Part shown: piece after piece, positions 6,546-14,424 of the stretch
Numbering within the stretch: the first letter of the stretch is position 1
Layout of the letters: the number at the start of each line of letters is the position of its first letter
DNA from: Paenibacillus sp.
GTDB lineage: Bacteria > Bacillota > Bacilli > Paenibacillales > Paenibacillaceae
Assembly (NCBI GenBank): GCA_031254035.1
Contig: JAIRVF010000096.1
Location: 1 to 40,263, forward strand
Reading direction: 5' to 3'
Length of the DNA: 40,263 nucleotides
The notes under the pieces: model-generated
Databases searched by the model: none
Seen by the model: only the letters and a program-made list of their open reading frames with translations
What the model was told of the DNA's origin: nothing
Position numbers and translations under genes: made by a program

Positions 6546-9353
6546 CTACCGGTTTTGCCCCAATCCACTGGATAGATATAATTTAGTGACATCCTCCGCC
6601 TTCATCGGACGGCTGAAATAATAACCCTGCATCAGATAGCATCTCCGGGCGGCCAGAAATTCTGCCTGCTCCTTCGTCTCGACGCCTTCGGCAATTACAT
6701 TTAGGTTCAAGTTCTGGGCAAGCGTAATAATAGTGTTGGTGATGGCCGCATCGTCATCGTCCTTGGTAATATCCTGAACGAAAGATTTGTCGATTTTCAA
6801 AGTGCTGATCGGGAAGTTCTTCAGGTATCCCAGAGAAGAGTACCCTGTGCCAAAATCGTCGATCGCAATGTTGATGCCAAGAGCCTTGAACCGCTCCATC
6901 GTTTTGAGCGTAATGTCCGCATTTTTAATAATTTGGTTCTCAGTGACCTCCAGATGGAGAAATTCAGGCGATAGGTCGGCCTTTTTCAGGATATTTTTGA
7001 CGATGCTGAATAAGTTGTCCTGTTCAAACTGTCTGACCGATAGATTCACAGACACACTAATATGCGGGAACCCGAGCTTATGCCATTCCTTGACCTGCAT
7101 GCAGGCATTCCGCAGCACCCATTCTCCAATCGGAACGATCAGTCCTGTCTCCTCGGCAATCTGTATAAACTCTTCCGGCGATACCATCCCCTCCGTCGGA
7201 TGATTCCACCTGAGCAAGGCCTCCACACCGACCATCGAACCCGTTTCATAGTTAATCTGCGGTTGGTAATAAATGATCAGCTCATCCTGATCGAGAGCTT
7301 TATATAAGGCATTTTCAAATTTAACGATCTCAAAGGTTCTCGTATCCATTCCCGTACTGAAAAAGTGGTAGCTGTTTCCGGAGATTTCCTTCGATTTGTA
7401 CATCGCTGTGTCCGCATTTTTAATCAAAGTTTCGCTTGTATCGCCATGATCCGGGAACAGGCTGATGCCGATGCTCGTTTTGATGTACACTTCGTTTTCC
7501 TTCACGTAGAAAGGTTCGGTAAACGAGGCGATAACCTGGTTGACTACTTTCAATACCTCCTTCTTGCCCTTGATGTTCGGTAAAAAGATCGTAAATTCGT
7601 CTCCGCCTTGACGCGATACGGTAGCGCTTTTCGGGATGCTGGCACTGAGCCGCTTGGCAACGTCGCGCAAAAGCAAATCACCATAGGTATGCCCCAGTGT
7701 GTCGTTGATAAACTTGAAGCGGTCCAAATCTAGATACAGTAGCGCTACTTTTCCCCCATTCATTTGAGCGTATTTGATGCCCTGGTTCAGCCTATCCTTT
7801 AGCAACACTCGGTTCGGGAGGTCCGTGACGCTATCGAAATAGGCATGGTATTTGATCTCCTCCTCCATCTGCTTGCGCTGCGTAATGTCCTTGAAGGTAA
7901 CCACGTCGCCTACAATTTGATCCCCTTCCTTAATGGAAGAGATCACGTATTCGACCATAAAGCTGGAATGATCCTTGCGGTAGAAGCGGTCATCCGTATA
8001 GCATTTATTCCACATGCGCTGGCTCATGCCGTCCACATGCCCTTTTCCGCTCTTTTTGCCGCTAAAAATGACGCTGCCCGGCTGACCGATCAGTTCACCC
8101 TTGATCTCATAACCGAGCATGGCTTCTCCCGCTGGATTACAAAAGGTGATATTCCCTTCCAGATCCAGGCCAAAAATGCCCTCTCCGGCCGAATTCAGGA
8201 TCAGCTCTTTCTCCCGGCTGAGCTGCTGCAGCTCGGCTACGACTCTTTCAAGCTCCTTGTTCTTGAAGGTAATTTCCGAGGTTCTTTCCTCGATAATGAC
8301 CTCCTGCTTTTCCATATAGAGCAGATTGGACAGCGTTGAGGCTGTGGCCTCCACAATCGATTGGCAAAGCTGAATAGTGGCTTCGGAATATGTCATGACC
8401 TTATCCCCGAGATTCACCGCGGCAATGACACCCAGCACCTCGCCCATAGAAACGAGTGGGAACATGTACATTCCCTTGATCCCAAAATCGCGGCAGGCAA
8501 TATGATTGGGTCTATCATCCTCGAAAACATCCGGAATGATGATGACCTTTTTCGTACGGACTACTTCTTGGAAAACGCCATCATTTTCAGGGTCAATCTT
8601 CATCCTCTGATGTGTTCTCATCCAATCCGCTTCCGACCAATCGCTGTCCTTGCTGAGTTTAGCCGGTTTGATTCTTTTGCCTGCAAGAGGGTCGAGCAAA
8701 TGCGCCCCGACATTATAGTTGTTTAATACTTTCGCGATATAGTAAAAACTGGTGTCCAGCCCTTGCTGCATGGTAGAGCAAAGCGACAAGTTGCGTGTCA
8801 CATCGAGTAGAAGCTGCTTCTCCGCAATCAGATTTTCCTTGTGCGTCAAATTGTTGGCGTTCCGGATTGCGACAGCAGCCATATTGACGTACGCCTCAAC
8901 CGTTTGAATCTCCGATTCCGTCAGATTCATCGGGATGCCGCAATCAAAAAGAAATACGAGTCCAAACATTTCCTTCTCATACGATATGGGAAGAACGAGC
9001 AACGACTTAATTTCAAAGCCTTCAATTGCCCAGGCGTCAGGGCGTTCATCTTGTGATGTGTCCGGAATATAAATCGTTTTTTGCGTTTCGATCACTTCTT
9101 TTGCGAGCTGATCACGGTTGGTATCGATGATATGCATGTCCAACGTTACACCGTTAATGGCTTCCGGCTTGCCAACATATCCTCTGAAAGTCCCGTCATC
9201 CTGCGGCAAATAAATCCCTACCGAATCACATTGGACGATTTCCTCCGAGATGGCCGTCGTAACATGCTGCAACACTTCTCGCAGTTCCAGCTTCGTGTTG
9301 ATTAATTTTGTAATATTGGCGAGCCGGGAATACCTCGTTTGCTCCTTCACCAT
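6546..9353 (-). CDS. GAF-GAF-PAS-GGDEF-EAL cyclic-di-GMP signalling protein
   Basis: A 935-residue cytoplasmic sensor with no transmembrane segment. Order: GAF (~20-170), second GAF (~180-345), a short coiled coil (~350-385), PAS (~386-500), GGDEF (~505-665) and EAL (~675-930). The diguanylate-cyclase signature is intact (RQGGDEFTIF, 583-591). The phosphodiesterase part keeps EALLRW and the downstream DDFGTGYSSLGYL motif, so both activities are possible. Dual proteins usually favour one, which cannot be told here. The start is taken at ATG 9353 (GTG lies directly before it) because GGGGAG is 6-8 bases upstream. The region 9354-9626 contains no gene and no clear sigma-A promoter. It is probably co-transcribed with the ThDP enzyme. 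Confidence 0.93.
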   Translation of the reverse strand: MVKEQTRYSRLANITKLINTKLELREVLQHVTTAISEEIVQCDSVGIYLPQDDGTFRGYVGKPEAINGVTLDMHIIDTNRDQLAKEVIETQKTIYIPDTSQDERPDAWAIEGFEIKSLLVLPISYEKEMFGLVFLFDCGIPMNLTESEIQTVEAYVNMAAVAIRNANNLTHKENLIAEKQLLLDVTRNLSLCSTMQQGLDTSFYYIAKVLNNYNVGAHLLDPLAGKRIKPAKLSKDSDWSEADWMRTHQRMKIDPENDGVFQEVVRTKKVIIIPDVFEDDRPNHIACRDFGIKGMYMFPLVSMGEVLGVIAAVNLGDKVMTYSEATIQLCQSIVEATASTLSNLLYMEKQEVIIEERTSEITFKNKELERVVAELQQLSREKELILNSAGEGIFGLDLEGNITFCNPAGEAMLGYEIKGELIGQPGSVIFSGKKSGKGHVDGMSQRMWNKCYTDDRFYRKDHSSFMVEYVISSIKEGDQIVGDVVTFKDITQRKQMEEEIKYHAYFDSVTDLPNRVLLKDRLNQGIKYAQMNGGKVALLYLDLDRFKFINDTLGHTYGDLLLRDVAKRLSASIPKSATVSRQGGDEFTIFLPNIKGKKEVLKVVNQVIASFTEPFYVKENEVYIKTSIGISLFPDHGDTSETLIKNADTAMYKSKEISGNSYHFFSTGMDTRTFEIVKFENALYKALDQDELIIYYQPQINYETGSMVGVEALLRWNHPTEGMVSPEEFIQIAEETGLIVPIGEWVLRNACMQVKEWHKLGFPHISVSVNLSVRQFEQDNLFSIVKNILKKADLSPEFLHLEVTENQIIKNADITLKTMERFKALGINIAIDDFGTGYSSLGYLKNFPISTLKIDKSFVQDITKDDDDAAITNTIITLAQNLNLNVIAEGVETKEQAEFLAARRCYLMQGYYFSRPMKAEDVTKLYLSSGLGQNR

Positions 9354-9626
9354 CACATGCTCTCCCCTTGTCGTCTTCGTTTGTCATCGATGTATGGTTC
9401 TGCTATATATGAACTATTTTTCAAATATAAGCGCATGATCTTCCATTCCTAGACTTTGGCCATATCAGATGTGGTATAGGGTTCTATTTTCCTCATTTTA
9501 ACTCAAACCGGTAGCCTTTTAATATATCCATTCCTAAAAAAATAGTAATTTTTAGTTGATTTTACTGTCTGACGGTTGATAGGGTTTGCAAGAGGAGGGA
9601 ATTTGTCGTATCGGAACGATATTTAG

Positions 9627-9764
9627 GGTAACTTGAATGAATATATTTTTAGCGGTCTTAAGAACGGGGTCGACGGTTATATTTTGAAGGATACAAGCTC
9701 GAAGGAAATGATAAAGGCGATCCGCGCCGCCTATGAGGGCAATCTACTGCTGCAGCCGCACGTT
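9627..9764 (+). pseudogene. Fragment of a NarL/LuxR-type response regulator receiver domain
   Basis: The frame reads NEYIFSGLKNGVDGYILKDT, then SSKEMIKAIRAAYEGNLLLQP. This is the end of a CheY-like receiver domain (the GYILKD loop with the conserved Lys, then helix 5) as in LiaR/DesR-type regulators. The phosphoacceptor Asp part before it and the LuxR HTH after it are both missing. A ribosome-site-like GAGGAGGG lies upstream (9590-9600), followed by a TTG start that runs into a stop after seven codons, as expected after an internal deletion. It joins directly to the toxin-like segment at about 9760. Confidence 0.75.
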
Positions 9765-9828
9765 AACCCTTATGTTCAGCTTCGGCATGTTCTTTCTGGC
9801 GTTACTTACCTACATTAAAAAGAAATAG
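9733..9828 (+). CDS. Small hydrophobic toxin-like peptide (TxpA/holin-like, N-terminus probably replaced)
   Basis: A second frame overlapping the response-regulator fragment gives 31 residues ending LTLMFSFGMFFLALLTYI followed by three Lys and a stop. One membrane helix with a Lys-rich tail is the hallmark of Bacillales type I toxins annotated as 'putative holin-like toxin' (TxpA/BsrG kind). The first ten residues (MRAIYCCSRT) come from out-of-frame response-regulator DNA, and no good ribosome site precedes ATG 9733 or ATG 9772. The original start has therefore probably been lost, and the gene may be a remnant. A convergent antisense RNA signal lies downstream. Confidence 0.5.
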   Translation: MRAIYCCSRTLTLMFSFGMFFLALLTYIKKK

Positions 9829-9857
9829 ACCGCCCTCTACAAAGGTCTGCGGTCTAT
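9825..9857 (-). terminator. Hairpin terminating the antisense RNA, overlapping the toxin stop codon
   Basis: Perfect 9-bp stem ATAGACCGC / GCGGTCTAT. On the minus strand it is followed by TTTCTTTTT. The toxin-frame stop TAG lies inside it. Confidence 0.65.
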
Positions 9858-9910
9858 CTCACGACTAATAACTAACAAGCTGACCGCCCTTTATAGCGGC
9901 TGTTGTTCAG

Positions 9911-9941
9911 AGAGTAAGGATGTTACCTGCATCCTTACTCT
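9911..9941 (+). terminator. Strong hairpin ending the toxin transcript
   Basis: Perfect 12-bp stem AGAGTAAGGATG / CATCCTTACTCT with a 7-base loop, followed on the plus strand by a T-rich stretch (TTCAGTTTATTTAT). It would also form in the antisense RNA. Confidence 0.6.
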
Positions 9942-9972
9942 TCAGTTTATTTATACACTTCTTTATTTGTGT

Positions 9973-10001
9973 AGTATACCATCATGGCATAAAACAAACA
10001 A
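9973..10001 (-). promoter_or_regulatory. Promoter of the candidate antitoxin RNA
   Basis: Minus strand TTGTTT (10001-9996), 17-base spacer, TATACT (9978-9973). No gene starts just downstream, which supports transcription of a non-coding RNA. Confidence 0.6.
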
Positions 10002-10067
10002 TTCATTTACTGGTTTTCAACTCTAATCTCAGCTTAGCCTCATGAATGTTACAAGTTGCTATAATGA

Positions 10068-10502
10068 TTATCTTTGAAGTGGGACAACCCGGTATACACC
10101 GGGTTCACCTACTACATCTTGAACGGCCCAGCCCAAAGAGAGAACGGACTCCAGACGTTTCTTCTGGGCCTCCGTCAGCTTGGCGGTCACCGATTCTTGC
10201 CCTGGTTCGCGGTTGATCTCCGGCTCCAAGCCGTACGCAACTGCAATCCAGGAACGAAGGCCGCCTAATGTGTTGTATTTGATAGAATAGCCGTCTTTGA
10301 CCGCGGACTCGAAAGTCCCAGGCTCTGCCTCGGCAAACGCCGCCAATTCCTCGTATTCGAATTCATAAATGCTGTGGTCCTCCGGCAAGTCGCGTTCGCG
10401 CACTCTCCGCAGCAGTTCCTCATTGGACCAGCCGTATGCCCGAAGTCCTTCCACCATCATCGCATCCCATTGGGACAGCTTGACGAGATGATTTTTTTCC
10501 AT
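10068..10502 (-). CDS. Unknown protein at the end of the opp operon
   Basis: A 144-residue soluble, acidic protein (WSNEELLRRVRERDLPEDHSI at the N-terminal side; LTEAQKKRLESVLSLGWAVQDV near the end). It has no signal peptide, membrane segment or motif that I recognise. ATG 10502 was chosen over TTG 10508 because GGAGGAGG lies about nine bases before it. It begins 20 bases after the oppF-type ATPase gene, so it is the last gene of the peptide-transport operon. A role in peptide uptake is suggested only by position. Confidence 0.75.
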   Translation of the reverse strand: MEKNHLVKLSQWDAMMVEGLRAYGWSNEELLRRVRERDLPEDHSIYEFEYEELAAFAEAEPGTFESAVKDGYSIKYNTLGGLRSWIAVAYGLEPEINREPGQESVTAKLTEAQKKRLESVLSLGWAVQDVVGEPGVYRVVPLQR

Positions 10503-10522
10503 GTTCAAGCGCCTCCTCCAAC

Positions 10523-11410
10523 TTAATGATCCGCCACAAAGTGGCCTGGACTCACTTCCCGCAGCTCCGGCATTGCGCCGTCTTTTGCTGTGGGCACTTC
10601 ATATTTAACCGCCATTTTCCCGCTTGCTGCGCGCGGATCCGGGATCGGAATGGATGAGAGCAGCGCCTTCGTGTAAGGGTGTAGCGGGTTCTCGTACAGC
10701 TCATCGCTTTCTGCCACTTCCACCAGACGTCCTCTGTACATGACCCCGATCCGGTCTGAAATATGACGTACCATGGACAGGTCATGCGCGATGAATAGAT
10801 AGGTCAGCCCGAATTCGGCCTGCAAATCTTCCAGCATGTTGACGACCTGTGCCTGCACGGACACGTCAAGCGCAGAGATTGGCTCGTCGCATACGACAAA
10901 ATCAGGCCGCACGGACATCGCCCGCGCAATGGAGATCCGCTGCCGCTGCCCGCCGCTGAATTCATGTGGATAACGGTACAGATGCTCGCGCTTTAGTCCG
11001 ACTTTTTCCAGCAGACCAGCAACGAATTCTTTGCGTTCATCCGCTTTTTTGTAAATGCCATGGATATCCATCGGTTCCCCGATCAAATCCAGCACGCTCA
11101 TGCTTGGATTGAGCGAGGAATACGGATCCTGAAAAATCGTCTGAATCCGCCGCCGGAACGGCTTCAGCTGCTTATCGCCGAGCTTCGACAGATTTTGTCC
11201 GTCAAAATAAACCTCGCCGTCTGTATAATCATAAAGGCGGATCAGACAGCGTCCAACCGTCGATTTGCCGCTTCCGGATTCGCCTACAAGTCCAAAGGTT
11301 TCGCCTTTGCGGATCTGAAAGCTGACGCCGTCAACGGCCTTCAGCACTTCCGAACCCTTCGTAAAATGCTTTTTCAGGTTCCGTACATCGACCATAATAT
11401 TTTCGCTCAT
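10523..11410 (-). CDS. oppF: Oligopeptide/dipeptide ABC transporter ATP-binding protein (OppF/DppF type)
   Basis: A 295-residue ATPase subunit on the cytoplasmic face of the peptide importer. Walker A GESGSGKS (43-50), Q-loop TIFQDP, signature FSGGQRQR (151-158) and Walker B FVVCDE (171-176) are all present, and the C-terminal extension HPYTKALLSSIPIPDP is typical of the OppD/OppF family. It lacks the cysteine cluster of its partner. Its ATG overlaps the stop of the preceding ATPase gene by four bases (ATGA), indicating translational coupling. Opp versus Dpp specificity cannot be told, so the symbol is nominal. Confidence 0.93.
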   Translation of the reverse strand: MSENIMVDVRNLKKHFTKGSEVLKAVDGVSFQIRKGETFGLVGESGSGKSTVGRCLIRLYDYTDGEVYFDGQNLSKLGDKQLKPFRRRIQTIFQDPYSSLNPSMSVLDLIGEPMDIHGIYKKADERKEFVAGLLEKVGLKREHLYRYPHEFSGGQRQRISIARAMSVRPDFVVCDEPISALDVSVQAQVVNMLEDLQAEFGLTYLFIAHDLSMVRHISDRIGVMYRGRLVEVAESDELYENPLHPYTKALLSSIPIPDPRAASGKMAVKYEVPTAKDGAMPELREVSPGHFVADH

Positions 11411-12420
11411 TTGTCTGCTTCCTCCTCCGCTAACGCCTGCTCCAACGTGCTCTTATCCTGCACAAGCCAGCAAAGGGAACGATGCCCCTCGCCAAGCTCC
11501 GCCATCTTGGGCAGCTCCGAGCATTTGCCAAACGCGTATGGGCAGCGATCCTGGAACGGACAGCCCGAAGGCGGATCGATGAGATTGGGCGGTGAGCCTT
11601 CAATCGGAACCAAACGTTCTTTACCCGCGCCTGCGCGTTTCGGAAGCGAACGAAGCAAACCCTGGGTATACGGATGACCGGTACGATAGAAGATATCCTC
11701 GACCGTCCCCTCTTCCATCACCATCCCGCCATACATGACGACAACGCGAGAGCATACTTGAGCCACCACGCCCAAGTCATGGGTAATGAGCAGCACAGCC
11801 GTATCAGATTCTTCCTTGAGCTGCTTTAGAAGATCTAGAATTTGCGCCTGAATGGTTACGTCAAGCGCCGTTGTTGGTTCGTCCGCAATCAGCAGCTCCG
11901 GACTGCAGGAGAGGGCCATCGCAATCATGACCCGCTGGCGCATCCCGCCGCTAAATTCATGCGGATATTGCTTTACGCGGCGTTCCGGTTCGGTAATACC
12001 GACCTTGCGCAGCATCTCTACCGCTTCTTGAATTGCTTCTTTTTTGCCAAGACCGCGGTGACGGCGAATGACCTCCGCCATCTGGAAACCAATCGTCTTC
12101 ACCGGATTCAGCGCTGTCATCGGGTCCTGAAACACCATGGCGATTTGGTTGCCCCGCAGCTTGCGCCATTCGCTTTCGCTCAGTCCACTTAAGTCTGTCC
12201 CTTGAAAAAGGATTTTGCCGTTTGTTACTTTCCCGGGCGGGGCAATCAGCCCCATAATGGCTTTGGACGTCACGCTTTTTCCGCTGCCGGATTCGCCGAC
12301 AATCCCTACAGTCTCGCCGGCGCCGACATGGAAGCTGACGCCGCGTACCGCTTGGTTTTGGCCGTCCCTGGTTTGGAATGAGACCTTTAGCTCATCAACG
12401 GTCAGCAATGGTTTGGTCAT
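11407..12420 (-). CDS. oppD: Oligopeptide/dipeptide ABC transporter ATP-binding protein (OppD/DppD type)
   Basis: A 337-residue ATPase subunit. Walker A GESGSGKS (42-49), Q-loop MVFQDP, signature FSGGMRQR (156-163) and Walker B LLIADEP are intact. The C-terminal oligopeptide-transporter domain carries the Cys-rich stretch [15 protein letters not shown] plus a later Cys (SLCWL), the pattern reported to hold an iron-sulfur cluster in some DppD/OppD proteins. It pairs with the downstream OppF-type subunit as a heterodimer. AAAGGAG precedes the ATG, and the gene follows the permease gene by 38 bases. Confidence 0.93.
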   Translation of the reverse strand: MTKPLLTVDELKVSFQTRDGQNQAVRGVSFHVGAGETVGIVGESGSGKSVTSKAIMGLIAPPGKVTNGKILFQGTDLSGLSESEWRKLRGNQIAMVFQDPMTALNPVKTIGFQMAEVIRRHRGLGKKEAIQEAVEMLRKVGITEPERRVKQYPHEFSGGMRQRVMIAMALSCSPELLIADEPTTALDVTIQAQILDLLKQLKEESDTAVLLITHDLGVVAQVCSRVVVMYGGMVMEEGTVEDIFYRTGHPYTQGLLRSLPKRAGAGKERLVPIEGSPPNLIDPPSGCPFQDRCPYAFGKCSELPKMAELGEGHRSLCWLVQDKSTLEQALAEEEADK

Positions 12421-12458
12421 CTTAGTTTCTCACTCCTTTATCGCCTTACGCCGGCGGT

Positions 12459-13304
12459 TTATCTTTTGCCCAGCTTCGGTTCCAGGCCGATACGCAAAAT
12501 ATCACCTAATATGTTAAAGCAAAGTACAGTCAAGAAAATAAGCAATCCCGGGAACAGCGCCATATAAGGAGCTTGGGCAATATAACCTTGTGCCCCGTTC
12601 AGCATGCTGCCCCATGTCGCATTTGGCGCCTGCACGCCAAAGCCCAAAAAGCTAAGGGATGATTCCATCATAATCGCCGAAGCGATGTTATTCGTCGCAC
12701 TAACAATGACAACAGACAACAGCCCGGGTAAAATATGCTTTAGAATAATGCCAAGCGTGCTTTGGCCCGATGCCTTGGCATACAGAACATACTCACGCTG
12801 CTTCAGTGCCATCGTCTCCGCCCGGACCACCCGGGCGATACTCATCCACATCAGCAGCGAAATGATGATGATGATATTGCCCACGCTTGGTTTCAAATAC
12901 ACGCTGAGCAGCAGCAAGATCAGGAAAGACGGTATAGACATGATAATGTCCAGGAAGCGCATCAGCAGGCTGTCGATCCATCCGCCGAAATAACCGCTGA
13001 TGATGCCGACCGTCACGCCAATCGCCGTCGCGAATATCATCGATACAAAACCAACCGACAGCGAGACGCGGCCGCCGTACAACGCCCTCGCAAACGTGTC
13101 CCGTCCGTAATCATCCGTACCGAACCAATGATCCTTGTTCGGCGGCTGGAGCCGCGCAAGCGCATTAAGTTGATTCGGATCTTTGGAAGACAGAAATGCC
13201 AATATTGCAGCCAGGGTAATCACAAGCAATATAATAACGGCGGCGATCCCCAGCTTATTTCCCTTAAGCTCACGGGCTACATTTATCCATTTACTCCGTT
13301 TCAT
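12459..13304 (-). CDS. oppC: Peptide ABC transporter permease (OppC/DppC type)
   Basis: An inner-membrane permease of about 281 residues with an N-terminal cytoplasmic stretch (MKRSKWINVARELKGNKLG), a first membrane helix, the family segment HWFGTDDYGRDTFARALYGG and a BPD_transp_1 domain with five more helices. The EAA-type loop RAETMALKQREYVLYAKASG contacts the ATPases. I start it at ATG 13304, four bases after the stop of the preceding permease, because GAGGTGA lies before it. A longer frame to 13361 would overlap that permease by 53 bases and has no better ribosome site. Confidence 0.92.
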   Translation of the reverse strand: MKRSKWINVARELKGNKLGIAAVIILLVITLAAILAFLSSKDPNQLNALARLQPPNKDHWFGTDDYGRDTFARALYGGRVSLSVGFVSMIFATAIGVTVGIISGYFGGWIDSLLMRFLDIIMSIPSFLILLLLSVYLKPSVGNIIIIISLLMWMSIARVVRAETMALKQREYVLYAKASGQSTLGIILKHILPGLLSVVIVSATNNIASAIMMESSLSFLGFGVQAPNATWGSMLNGAQGYIAQAPYMALFPGLLIFLTVLCFNILGDILRIGLEPKLGKR

Positions 13305-13308
13305 GAGA

Positions 13309-14259
13309 TCACCTCGTTGTTTTAATTCTCGGATCCACGATGCCATACAGGATATCTGCAAGCAAATTCCCCAGGATCAGCAGAACGGAAGAAAATAATG
13401 TAATGCCCAAAATGACGGGATAGTCCATGCCACGTACGGCCGTCATCCCCAGCGAGCCGATGCCCGGCCAGGAAAATACCGTTTCGGTTACGATCGCGCC
13501 GGCGACCAGATCGCCCATGGACATCCCAAGCAGCGTAATGATAGGAAGCAGGACATGCTTCATCACATGCCGGAATAAAATGATCCATTTGGCCGAACCG
13601 AAAGCATACTGAATTTGCACGTAATCTTCTTTTAATTGGCTGATCGTGCTGGAGCGGATATATCTGACATATACCGTCAGGAATCCGATGGCCAGCACCA
13701 CGCACGGCAGAATGCCGTGTTTAATCACATCAAGCGCGGAATTGACGCCGATCGTACGCATCCCCATACTTGGAAGCCAATGCATTTTGTTGGAGAAAAA
13801 GTACACCAGCAAAATCGCCAGCCAAAAGAGAGGCAGCGAAATGCCGATATAAGCCATCAGGTTGACAAGCTTATCCACCCAGCGGTTGCGGTTTGCTCCC
13901 GCGATCAGTCCCATAGGAATAGCCAAAACAACAGCCAAAGCGATGGCTGACGCCATCAGTCCTGCGGTTGCGGGCAAACGCTCCAGAATCTGTCCTAACA
14001 CCGGCTTATGGTTGACAAGCGAATAACCAAAATTGCCGGTCAAACATTCTTTGAGCCAAATAAAATATTGAATATATGCGGGCTTGTCCAAGCCGAGATT
14101 ATGTCGAACCCGCTCAATGTCCGCCGCATGCATGTTTGGCGTCACAAAAGAACGCACTGGGTCTCCGGGCGCCGCCTTCACCAAAATGAAGCAGACGATG
14201 GACACAAAAAAGAGCATGGGCAAAGTTTGCAATAATCTTCTGACAATCATTCTTCTCAT
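13309..14259 (-). CDS. oppB: Peptide ABC transporter permease (OppB/DppB type)
   Basis: A 316-residue inner-membrane permease with six predicted helices. The N-terminal MIVRRLLQTLPMLFFVSIVCF helix, the PGDPVRSFVTPNM segment and the EAA loop (YVRYIRSSTISQLKEDYVQIQYAFG) are typical of DppB/OppB. It starts at ATG with AGGAG upstream and forms the membrane channel with the OppC-type partner. It is separated from the binding-protein gene by 165 bases containing a hairpin, which commonly lowers expression of the membrane genes relative to the binding protein. Confidence 0.93.
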   Translation of the reverse strand: MRRMIVRRLLQTLPMLFFVSIVCFILVKAAPGDPVRSFVTPNMHAADIERVRHNLGLDKPAYIQYFIWLKECLTGNFGYSLVNHKPVLGQILERLPATAGLMASAIALAVVLAIPMGLIAGANRNRWVDKLVNLMAYIGISLPLFWLAILLVYFFSNKMHWLPSMGMRTIGVNSALDVIKHGILPCVVLAIGFLTVYVRYIRSSTISQLKEDYVQIQYAFGSAKWIILFRHVMKHVLLPIITLLGMSMGDLVAGAIVTETVFSWPGIGSLGMTAVRGMDYPVILGITLFSSVLLILGNLLADILYGIVDPRIKTTR

Positions 14260-14360
14260 GCTTATAGTCTCCTAGCTTCGTTTCGCTTTTTCGATGTATT
14301 CCTATCACCGATAGCTTTTTGCGGGTGTTTTTCTGAATCTCGTAAAATCATAGTAGAACA

Positions 14361-14394
14361 GAAACAGCTGCACCCTAAGGCGCAGCACCGTTTC
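14361..14394 (-). terminator. Attenuator-like hairpin between oppA-type and oppB-type genes
   Basis: Stem made of GAAAC/GTTTC and GCTGC/GCAGC with small internal bulges. On the minus strand it is followed only by a short T-containing stretch, so partial termination or 3'-end protection of the binding-protein mRNA is more likely than full termination. Confidence 0.45.
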
Positions 14395-14424
14395 ATTCTT
14401 GCAAATAAACTTCGAATATCAATC

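Larger units (their letters stand above)
9817..9966 (-). ncRNA. Candidate type I antitoxin RNA (RatA-like)
   Basis: A minus-strand promoter at 9973-10001 would start an RNA near 9966, and the T-tailed hairpin at 9825-9857 would end it, giving about 150 nucleotides. It would be complementary to the end of the toxin frame and to its whole 3' untranslated region, the convergent 3'-overlap arrangement of txpA/ratA in Bacillus subtilis. It contains a 12-bp hairpin and a smaller CCGC/GCGG hairpin. No coding frame explains the region. The role is inferred from layout, not from a family match. Confidence 0.5.

Noticed and set aside
7845..8339. Plus-strand frame of 164 codons inside the GGDEF-EAL gene
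   Set aside because: Antisense shadow of a gene with full-length domain matches.
10088..10107. AACCCGG/CCGGGTT hairpin near the end of the opp operon
   Set aside because: It lies within the last codons of the unknown gene and has no T tract on the minus strand, so it is not called as a terminator.
12459..13361. Longer start for the OppC-type permease
   Set aside because: Would add 19 residues overlapping the OppB-type gene; the GAGGTGA site fits ATG 13304.
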